Source: Hydromicrobium sp964517765
Lineage (GTDB): Bacteria; Actinomycetota; Humimicrobiia; Humimicrobiales; Humimicrobiaceae
Assembly (NCBI GenBank): GCA_964517765.1
Contig: CAZFEN010000016.1
Span: forward strand, 1-28,711
Length of the DNA: 28,711 bases
Direction: 5' to 3'
The translations under genes and the position numbers were made by a program. Below are positions 22,906-28,711 of this stretch, piece after piece. The notes under the pieces are model-generated. The model was not told the DNA's origin and did no database searches. It was given only the letters and a program-made list of their open reading frames with translations. The stretch's first letter is position 1. Each line of letters opens with the position of its first letter.

Positions 22906-23049
22906 ATGCTAAATATACCTTATAAAGAACAAATAGAAGCCTTAACCAAAATATATGAAGAAGATAGCACAGGTGAAGAGATTGTAATTCATAAGTATAA
23001 CCAGAGAAGGAGGAAAAGAAATGAATTTGCTAAGACCAAATGCAAATGA
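22906..23049 (+). CDS. Possible 47-aa leader ORF (uncertain)
   Basis: ATG at 22906, TGA at 23047-23049, overlapping the start of the FMN glutamate synthase-like gene by 29 bp in another frame. The peptide begins MLNIPYKEQIEALTKIYEED and ends in a basic stretch (NQRRRKRNEF). There is no ribosome-binding site ahead of it, and its basic part is simply the next gene's AAGGAGG region read in this frame. Probably not translated, but a coupling role is possible. Confidence 0.25.
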   Translation: MLNIPYKEQIEALTKIYEEDSTGEEIVIHKYNQRRRKRNEFAKTKCK

Positions 23050-24610
23050 TGCAACCGGGACGTTTAACCGTTCTAAAAATGTAGTTCCGGGTTCGGGTAT
23101 TTGTTCCCGTTGTATTGATGGATGCAGGGGTAATTGTGAAGTGTTTAAAGCGACCTTTAGGAGCCGGGAAGTGATTTATCCGGGCAAATTCGGTGAAATC
23201 ACAGCAGGCGCAGACAAGGATTATCCGGTGGATTACTCACATCTCAATATCCAGGGGTATGCTTTAGGGGCAAAGGGATTACCTGATGAAGCCAGGGGTA
23301 ATCCGGATAATACAAAATTTCCTGATGTAAATACCGGGACAGAATATGGCTGGAGTTCTAAAGTAAAAATGAAAATCCCTCTTTTTACCGGCGCATTAGG
23401 TTCAACAGATATTGCCAGAATAAACTGGGACCATTTTGCAATCGGAGCGGCAATATCCGGCATCACACTGGTTTGCGGTGAGAATGTATGTGGTATCGAT
23501 CCCAAGCTTGAGCTGGACAGCAAAGGTAGAATCAAGAGCGCACCGGATATGGATAGGCGTATCGAGATTTATAAAAGATTCCATGAAGGTTATGGTGAGA
23601 TACTGGTACAGATGAATGTGGAGGATACACGTTTAGGTGTAGCAGAGTATATAAGAAAAAAACATGATCTGGAGGCCATAGAACTGAAGTGGGGGCAGGG
23701 TGCAAAGTGTATTGGCGGAGAGATAAAGGTAGGAAGCCTGGATAGAGCTCTTGAATTGCAAAAACGCGGCTATATCGTTACTCCGGATCCATCCTTACAT
23801 GCAAATCAAGAAGCTTTTAAAGATGGTGCGATTAAGGAATTTGAACGTCATTCCCGTTTAGGATTTGTATCTGAGGAGGGTTTCTTAGCTGAGGTCAAGC
23901 GTTTAAGAGATTTAGGTTTTAAGCGTATCACACTCAAAACCGGAGCCTACTCGATGCAGGAACTTGCCATGGCCATTAAATATTCTGCAATGGCTAAAAT
24001 AGATCTCTTAACCATCGACGGTGCCCCGGGCGGAACAGGTATGAGCCCATGGAGGATGATGGAAGAATGGGGTATACCTACTTTTTATCTGGAGGCACTT
24101 ACTTATGAATTCTGTCAGAAGTTAGTTAAAAAAGGAGCACGTCTTCCCGATATAGCCATAGCAGGAGGTTTTTCAACTGAAGACCATATCTTTAAAGTCA
24201 TTGCAATGGGTGCGCCATTTGTTAAAGCTGTCTGTATGGGTAGGGCATTGATGATACCGGGCATGGTAGGAAAAAATATTGCCATCTGGCTTAAGGAAGG
24301 TAATCTTCCGTCTACGGTTTCTAATTACGGAAAAACGGAAAAAGAAATTTTTGTCTGTTATGAAGAACTGGCCGAGAAGTACGGTAAGGATATGAAAGAT
24401 ATAACTTTAGGTGCTGTAGGTGTATATTCTTTTGTTCAGAAAATTAAGGTTGGACTACAGCAGCTGATGGCAGGAAGCAGAAACTTCAGACTTGGTACGA
24501 TTTCACGCGATGACCTTATGTCTTTGACTGAAGAAGCTGCAAAAATTTCCGGCATTCCTTACGTGATGGATGCATATCGTAAAGAAGCAGAGGCAATTCT
24601 TGAAGGATAG
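23021..24610 (+). CDS. FMN-binding glutamate synthase-family protein (stand-alone)
   Basis: 529 aa. An N-terminal Cys cluster (Cys28-x2-Cys31-x3-Cys35-x3-Cys39) comes before a COG0069-type FMN barrel: PLFTGALGSTDIARINWDHFA, EAIELKWGQGAKCIGGEIK, LLTIDGAPGGTGMSPW, LPDIAIAGGFSTEDHIFKVIAMG and KAVCMGRALM. It differs from the operon copy at 1619: there is no ferredoxin domain, and the C-terminal [3Fe-4S] cysteine set is missing, so a typical GltB reaction is doubtful. AAGGAGG lies 7 nt before the ATG. No amidotransferase or GXGXG gene is adjacent. It could be an ammonia-dependent glutamate synthase-like or other FMN oxidoreductase; the ANTAR-type leader links it to nitrogen control. Confidence 0.88.
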   Translation: MNLLRPNANDATGTFNRSKNVVPGSGICSRCIDGCRGNCEVFKATFRSREVIYPGKFGEITAGADKDYPVDYSHLNIQGYALGAKGLPDEARGNPDNTKFPDVNTGTEYGWSSKVKMKIPLFTGALGSTDIARINWDHFAIGAAISGITLVCGENVCGIDPKLELDSKGRIKSAPDMDRRIEIYKRFHEGYGEILVQMNVEDTRLGVAEYIRKKHDLEAIELKWGQGAKCIGGEIKVGSLDRALELQKRGYIVTPDPSLHANQEAFKDGAIKEFERHSRLGFVSEEGFLAEVKRLRDLGFKRITLKTGAYSMQELAMAIKYSAMAKIDLLTIDGAPGGTGMSPWRMMEEWGIPTFYLEALTYEFCQKLVKKGARLPDIAIAGGFSTEDHIFKVIAMGAPFVKAVCMGRALMIPGMVGKNIAIWLKEGNLPSTVSNYGKTEKEIFVCYEELAEKYGKDMKDITLGAVGVYSFVQKIKVGLQQLMAGSRNFRLGTISRDDLMSLTEEAAKISGIPYVMDAYRKEAEAILEG

Positions 24611-24677
24611 GCAGACTGTGAAATAAGAAGTATGTCTGATCAATAGAAAAGTTTAAGTGTTTGCGGAGAGGTGAACT

Positions 24678-24818
24678 ATGGAAAATAAAGGATTATGTGA
24701 AACATGCGTGCATGATAAAGAATGTACTTTCTCCAGGAGATTTCCGGTTATAGAATGCGAAGAATTCAGCGATCATGAGCCAGCCGAGGAGAAAAGTAAT
24801 GACTGCGCTGATAAGTAA
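24678..24818 (+). CDS. 46-aa cysteine-rich microprotein
   Basis: MENKGLCETCVHDKECTFSR, then RFPVIECEEF and an acidic tail. Cys7, Cys10, Cys16 and Cys27 in a CxxC-x5-C-x10-C pattern suggest a zinc or Fe-S site; an extra Cys43 is near the end. Similar very short proteins with the PVxxCEEF motif occur in anaerobes and lack an assigned function. An AGAGGTG ribosome-binding site 5 nt before the ATG is good. It lies 67 bp after the FMN protein with no terminator between, so the two are probably co-transcribed. Confidence 0.75.
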   Translation: MENKGLCETCVHDKECTFSRRFPVIECEEFSDHEPAEEKSNDCADK

Positions 24819-25314
24819 ATTTAAAAATAATATTTATTCTGACTGTCTTTAATTATATTTCCAATTTTATTATAAAAAAAAGGACTAATTTAAGAAAAAT
24901 ATTTAATATATTTGACTGCCCCTGACTTTTCCCCGATCTTGAGTCCAGTTTTTAAGTTAGTCTTAAACCATTTTGAGGGTTCCCCAAAAACTAGTCCATC
25001 TATAATGTCAGAAATGTGAATATTAAAACTTTTATCATGCCATCAAATCACATATTTTTATTATTTTTAATATTATATATCCTATTCAGATCATTGTAAT
25101 AAAATATTTTCGTTTATATACAAGTCTGAATGTTTGAAATTATCTATAATTATATGCTTTAGCTTTCTCATATAGGATTAAATTAAAATCAATCAAGTGT
25201 TCCAAATAACCCTCTCCTTATATATGACTTAAGAAATAAGGAGATTGGAATCAAAATTATATATAAGATCAATATAATAATGTTTCTAAGATTATTTTGT
25301 AATATGTACCAAAC
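24819..25314. other. Long AT-rich spacer with a possible insertion-sequence remnant
   Basis: No gene seen. 24914-25010 is less AT-rich and contains the palindrome-like TTTTGAGGG-TT-CCCCAAAA (24971-24989) and the inverted pair AGTTTTT / AAAAACT (from 24947 and 24985). On the minus strand it reads ATGGACTAGTTTTTGGGG, reminiscent of an IS terminus, but no transposase is present. 25214-25243 holds an 8-bp inverted repeat CTCCTTAT / ATAAGGAG with a 14-nt loop downstream of the PDZ lipoprotein. Confidence 0.35.
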
Positions 25315-26067
25315 CTAGTTGCCAGCAGCCTTTGATAAATCTCCTCTTATAATAACAACATCAAACGGTTCCTCATTCTCTCCCCGCGATATTGTAAGAG
25401 TAACTTTGCTATTTATAGGACCTCTTAGACGTAACAAACCTTCGCCCTCTCTCATATCAGAACAATTGATTCCATCGATTGCAATAATTTTGTCTCCCTT
25501 TTTAAGTCCTGCTTTGTCGGCAGGCAGGCCCGGGGCAATTTCATTTATGATAATGAAATTCTGAGAAACCTCGATCTCGAATCCAATTCCGCCACTTTCT
25601 TTCGAAATTATCTGATCCGCAGTACTTTTATCTATCACAGTTCTGATTTTTATGATTTTCCCATCTTTTATTTCAAAAGTCATGTCTGCCTGAATTGTAT
25701 CAATGCCTATTATTTTATATTCATCACTGGATTCTTCAATTTGTACGCTGATGATGTCCCCACTGGTGTTGGTCCATTTGAGGATTTTTATATTATGTTT
25801 CCACAGGACATTATGTTTTATGGAATCGTGTATTGATTTTACATCTGCCGATTCCGATTCCTGATCTCCTATCTTTTGCTCCGTTACGATATCATTGCTT
25901 AAAAGCCCAATCACGGAATCTGCATCTCCTTTGTTATAATACTCAATAAATGACTCAACAAGTGTTTTTTGATCTGAATTTTGAAGAGCACTATCATTGT
26001 TGCCGCTGCATCCGGTTATCATGATAGAGACAATTAAAAGCATAATTAACAAACGCATATATTTCAT
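25315..26067 (-). CDS. PDZ-domain lipoprotein
   Basis: 250 aa. The signal peptide ends at MITG-Cys20 (lipobox). Residues about 35-150 look like an NTF2/SnoaL-type domain (SFIEYYNKGDADSVIGLLSNDI), and residues about 160-245 are a PDZ domain (GIGFEIE, INEIAPGLPADKAGLKKGD, IIAIDGINC). No protease domain is present. It is probably exported and lipid-anchored, where the PDZ part binds peptide ends. It is monocistronic, unrelated to its neighbours, and the partner is unknown. Confidence 0.82.
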   Translation of the reverse strand: MKYMRLLIMLLIVSIMITGCSGNNDSALQNSDQKTLVESFIEYYNKGDADSVIGLLSNDIVTEQKIGDQESESADVKSIHDSIKHNVLWKHNIKILKWTNTSGDIISVQIEESSDEYKIIGIDTIQADMTFEIKDGKIIKIRTVIDKSTADQIISKESGGIGFEIEVSQNFIIINEIAPGLPADKAGLKKGDKIIAIDGINCSDMREGEGLLRLRGPINSKVTLTISRGENEEPFDVVIIRGDLSKAAGN

Positions 26068-26176
26068 GGTCCTAATCCTTTTAGTGTTTGCTCAATATTT
26101 TTTAGCCTCTTCTCTTATACCTATATAAATAATTTAAAACCATCTTTAAACATATAAAAAATCTGTTTAGTAATTC

Positions 26177-26437
26177 TTATTTCTCATAAATATTCTTTCG
26201 ATGACCTATTTTAATTATAAGAATTAGCAAGTTTTGCTTATCTATATCTATTATTACTCTGTAATCTCCAATCCTTATTTTATAACCAGGATCGCCAATA
26301 AGCTTTGTAATATAAGTTTCAGGTCTTATTCTGATCCTTTCAAGAGCAGAAATAACTCTTTCCTGTATTGCTTTGTCCAGTTTAAACAGTTGTTTTTTTG
26401 CCTTTTGAGAAAAGATAATCTCGTACAATAAAATCAC
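26177..26437 (-). CDS. RelE/ParE-family toxin
   Basis: 86 aa, the usual size. It has YEIIFSQKAKKQLFKLDKAIQ, then RPETYITKLIGDPGYKIRIGDYRVIIDI and the basic end KIGHRKNIYEK, where Arg and His/Tyr residues of RelE ribosome-dependent RNases sit. It lies 6 bp after the antitoxin gene and is co-transcribed with it. It would cleave mRNA at the ribosome when free of antitoxin. Unlike the toxin at 22155, its frame is intact. Confidence 0.88.
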   Translation of the reverse strand: MILLYEIIFSQKAKKQLFKLDKAIQERVISALERIRIRPETYITKLIGDPGYKIRIGDYRVIIDIDKQNLLILIIKIGHRKNIYEK

Positions 26438-26443
26438 CGATGC

Positions 26444-26665
26444 TTATTTTATCTTAAGTTCTTTCTTAATTTGACCCAGTGTATAGATTTTACCTGCCTT
26501 AATCTCTTCTCTTGCCTCTTGTAACGCTTTCTTTGTTTTTTCATTTAACTCCATTGTATCTTCAATCAAATCCCAGATAACACTTTCATAGGTTTCTCTA
26601 TCTGAAAATTTCTTTTTAGACAATTCCTTTTTTAATTCCTTGCTTATTTGTATAGTAGTTACCAT
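26444..26665 (-). CDS. Antitoxin of the RelE-like pair
   Basis: 73 aa. The N-terminal part TTIQISKELKKELSKKKFSDRETYESVIWDLI is a ribbon-helix-helix-like DNA-binding domain common in archaeal and anaerobe antitoxins. The C-terminal AREEIKAGKIYTLGQIKKEL helix is the toxin-binding tail. It is first in the operon, 6 bp before the toxin gene. An inverted repeat 31 bp upstream of its start is the likely operator. Confidence 0.85.
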   Translation of the reverse strand: MVTTIQISKELKKELSKKKFSDRETYESVIWDLIEDTMELNEKTKKALQEAREEIKAGKIYTLGQIKKELKIK

Positions 26666-26695
26666 AGCAATTCCTTTTCTTATTTAAATAGTATC

Positions 26696-26715
26696 CACTA
26701 TAGTTAATTATAGTG
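26696..26715 (-). promoter_or_regulatory. Operator of the second toxin-antitoxin locus
   Basis: CACTATA (26696-26702), GTTAAT, TATAGTG (26709-26715): 7-bp arms. On the minus strand TATAAT inside it would be the -10, with only a weak -35 (TATTTA). Autorepression site by analogy with other toxin-antitoxin loci. Confidence 0.55.
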
Positions 26716-26793
26716 TTCTATAGCTTATATAAATATATTTTAAACTTAATAATTAAAATTGCAATAGAAGAGATTTTGATAAAAAAGAAATGT

Positions 26794-26814
26794 GACAAAC
26801 ACAATTCTTTAATT
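26794..26814 (+). repeat. 21-bp direct repeat, copy 2
   Basis: Identical to 22677-22697, same orientation, 4,117 bp further on. The two copies flank the FMN glutamate synthase-like gene, the microprotein, the PDZ lipoprotein and the second toxin-antitoxin pair. Confidence 0.75.
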
Positions 26815-26973
26815 AATGATTACAATAAGTTTAAGAAAATAGAAGTTGTAATTATGCGGCAAGAGGTTTAAGATATTAGAGCTTAAACAAGCCATAAAGG
26901 ATATTTTTAAAAAATAAAATCCGGAAGCAATCAATAGTGATACCCGGCAGGAATGATTTGAGATTTAATAATC

Positions 26974-28711
26974 ATGAAAATTCGTAATATAGCAATTATT
27001 GCCCATGTTGATCATGGGAAGACCACCCTGGTGGATTCCCTCCTTCGTCAATCTAAAACAAAATTAAACAAGGAAGTTGCTTCGGTAGACTGTATAATGG
27101 ACAGCAATGAACTTGAAAGGGAACGGGGTATTACAATTTTTTCAAAAAATGCCTCGGTTATCTGGCGCGATGTAAAGATCAATATTATAGATACCCCGGG
27201 CCATGCTGATTTTGGCGGTGAGGTTGAGAGGGTTTTAAAAATGGCGGAAGGTTCGCTCCTACTTGTGGATGCTCAGGAAGGACCTATGCCGCAGACACGT
27301 TTTGTCTTAAAAAAAGCCCTCGAACTTAATCATAAAATTATTGTAGTCATAAATAAAATAGATAAACCAAACTCCGACATGAATAAAGCCTTAAACGATA
27401 CTTTTGACCTTTTTATAGATCTTGGAGCCAGTGAAAAAACTGCAAATTTTCCGGTTCTTTATACGTCCTCAAGAATGGGTAAATCCGGTCTGGAGCCCCA
27501 TTTGCATCTGATGCAGGATATTACGCCATTATTCGATGAGATTATAAACTATATCCCTGAACCCGATGGAGATATAGATTTGCCTTTGCAGATGCTTGTG
27601 ACTTCAATAAACTGGGATAATTACAAGGGCCGTATTGCAACGGGCCGGATCTATAACGGGAAAATTGATGCGGGGCAGGAAGTCATTAGAATAGACCGCG
27701 AAGGCCAGATGGAGAAGTATCGCCTGACTTCACTTATGACATTTAAGGGATTAGCACAGGAAGAGATCGGGGGAGCAGCAGCCGGAGAAATTGTTTCAAT
27801 TGCAGGGATACCCGATATCATGATCGGCGAAACAATAGCCGACACCAACACACCGATAGCCCTGCCATTGATTAAGATTGAAGAACCTACTGTCAAAATA
27901 AATTTTTCTGTCAACTCATCTCCCTTTGCGGGCAGAGAAGGCCAGTTTACAACTTCAAGGCAAATAAGGGAAAGGCTCTATAAGGAGCTTGAAAATGATG
28001 TAGCATTGAAAGTGGAAGATAATCCTTCAGGCGGATGGATTGTTTCGGGCAGGGGCGAATTTCATTTAGCTATTTTTATTGAAAGATTACGCCGGGAAGG
28101 CTATGAACTGCAGGCTTCCCAGCCACAGGTTATCACTAAAATAATAGAAGGCAAAAAATTCATACCGTATGAAGAAATTTTTATTTCAGTGCCGGAACAA
28201 TATTCAGGGGCAGTGATTCAGAAATTGGGAAGCCGGAATGGTCAAATGAAGAAAATGGAAATGAAAGAAGGAATCACCTACCTTGAATTTATAATACCGA
28301 CATATGGCTTATTTGGTTACAGGCGGGAATTTATGACTGATACCAGCGGGCGTGGTATAATGAACAGCCTTTTCTACAATTATCTGGAGGACAGTAGCGA
28401 ATGGAAAAAGCGCGAGAGAGGTTCACTGGTTGTATGCGAGAGCGGAACGACGCGATTATATGGTCTTACCAGTATTCAAAGCAGGGGTGAATTATTCTAT
28501 GGTCCGGGTGCCCATGTATATAAAGGCCAGGTAATCGGGCAAAATTCCCGAAAGGAAGATATATGGGTAAATGCCTGCAAGGAAAAGCAGTTGTCAAACA
28601 TGCGTTCCAAAGGTGAGGGCGGTATGGAACATTTTAACGTTCCGAGGATTATTAGCCTGGATGATGCTCTTGAATATATTGATGACAGCGAACTTGTTGA
28701 AGTGACTCCAA
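26974..28711 (+). CDS. typA: Translational GTPase TypA/BipA (3' end missing)
   Basis: 579 codons are present, running off the window; by comparison with the usual 605-615 aa, about 30 residues are missing. G1 AHVDHGKTT (residues 10-18), G2 RERGITI, G3 DTPGHADFGGEVERV, G4 NKIDKP, then the EF-Tu-like domain 2, the EF-G-like domains III and V (SPFAGREGQFTTSRQIRERL, SGRGEFHLAIFIE, YGLFGYRREFMTDTSGRGIM) and the TypA-specific C-terminal domain (MRSKGEGGMEHFNVPR, LDDALEYIDDSELVEVTP). It binds the ribosome and helps 50S assembly and growth under cold or stress. No strong ribosome-binding site was found before the ATG. Reading frame intact. Confidence 0.95.
   Translation, partial: MKIRNIAIIAHVDHGKTTLVDSLLRQSKTKLNKEVASVDCIMDSNELERERGITIFSKNASVIWRDVKINIIDTPGHADFGGEVERVLKMAEGSLLLVDAQEGPMPQTRFVLKKALELNHKIIVVINKIDKPNSDMNKALNDTFDLFIDLGASEKTANFPVLYTSSRMGKSGLEPHLHLMQDITPLFDEIINYIPEPDGDIDLPLQMLVTSINWDNYKGRIATGRIYNGKIDAGQEVIRIDREGQMEKYRLTSLMTFKGLAQEEIGGAAAGEIVSIAGIPDIMIGETIADTNTPIALPLIKIEEPTVKINFSVNSSPFAGREGQFTTSRQIRERLYKELENDVALKVEDNPSGGWIVSGRGEFHLAIFIERLRREGYELQASQPQVITKIIEGKKFIPYEEIFISVPEQYSGAVIQKLGSRNGQMKKMEMKEGITYLEFIIPTYGLFGYRREFMTDTSGRGIMNSLFYNYLEDSSEWKKRERGSLVVCESGTTRLYGLTSIQSRGELFYGPGAHVYKGQVIGQNSRKEDIWVNACKEKQLSNMRSKGEGGMEHFNVPRIISLDDALEYIDDSELVEVTP

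Larger units (their letters stand above)
26666..26973. other. Spacer between antitoxin and typA
   Basis: It holds the operator at 26696, the second copy of the 21-bp repeat at 26794, and a 7-bp inverted repeat GTTTAAG (26866-26872) / CTTAAAC (26882-26888) with a 9-nt spacer. A 15-codon open end (ILELKQAIKDIFKK, about 26874-26918) may be a trace of lost coding DNA. No clear promoter for typA was found. Confidence 0.4.

Noticed and set aside
24914..25010. Complete insertion sequence or MITE
   Set aside because: Only one terminus-like stretch is visible, with no matching opposite end, target duplication or transposase.
1..28711. CRISPR array, rRNA or tRNA genes
   Set aside because: No regularly spaced repeats and no cloverleaf or conserved rRNA segments were found on reading both strands.

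Overview
The window is AT-rich chromosomal DNA (about 29 kb) from an anaerobic bacterium. Genes typical of such organisms are rubredoxin, several [4Fe-4S] proteins, an RnfB-like Fe-S protein and an archaeal-type split glutamate synthase. The Gram-positive flavour comes from a TCGAAC-N4-GTTCGT LexA box, YxlE/YxlF/YxlG-like genes, a PadR-DUF2812 pair and ANTAR-type leader RNAs. I cannot name the lineage; a deep Firmicutes-like or Actinobacteriota-like clade fits. No rRNA, tRNA, CRISPR array or complete insertion sequence was seen.

Layout. 1-195 is the 3' end of a class II fructose-bisphosphate aldolase. 225-5856 is a five-gene glutamate synthase operon with the eukaryotic/proteobacterial large subunit split into parts: glutamine amidotransferase, ferredoxin-FMN synthase core, four-cluster ferredoxin, FAD/NAD(P)H oxidoreductase and GXGXG domain. 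It is preceded by a strong promoter and a transcription attenuator. 5982-9783 holds a family 2 glycosyltransferase facing a minus-strand series (YxlE-like, ABC ATPase, ABC permease, PlsY). 9935-12724 is a redox/cofactor stretch: rubredoxin, a membrane protein, MsrB, NAD+ synthetase and a membrane-anchored RnfB-N-like Fe-S protein. 12748-13739 is an autoregulated-looking PadR/DUF2812 pair with an 11-bp inverted-repeat operator. 13914-17765 has a lipoprotein with a suspicious in-frame TAG, a class 1 isoprenoid enzyme-like protein with a GNAT partner, and an mscL with a 1-nt frameshift. 17801-21662 has a membrane diguanylate cyclase, an SOS-controlled GyrI-like gene, and an ECF sigma factor with a membrane partner. 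21769-26814 is an accessory region: two toxin-antitoxin loci, a truncated HTH regulator, a second FMN glutamate synthase-like gene with its own attenuator, a Cys-rich microprotein, a PDZ lipoprotein, and two copies of an exact 21-bp repeat. 26974 to the window end is typA/bipA, lacking its 3' end.

How it fits together. The main biological theme is nitrogen assimilation. Two unlinked glutamate synthase-type loci have the same leader design: a TTGACAAATA promoter, then two small hairpins whose loops carry A at position 1 and G at position 4, the second overlapping an intrinsic terminator. This is the architecture known for RNA targets of ANTAR-domain antiterminators (EutV and the clostridial nitrogen regulators). 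I infer that one ANTAR regulator encoded elsewhere releases both attenuators. A second regulatory story is a LexA box placed exactly between the -35 and -10 of a GyrI-like gene, paralleling SOS control of sbmC/gyrI in E. coli.
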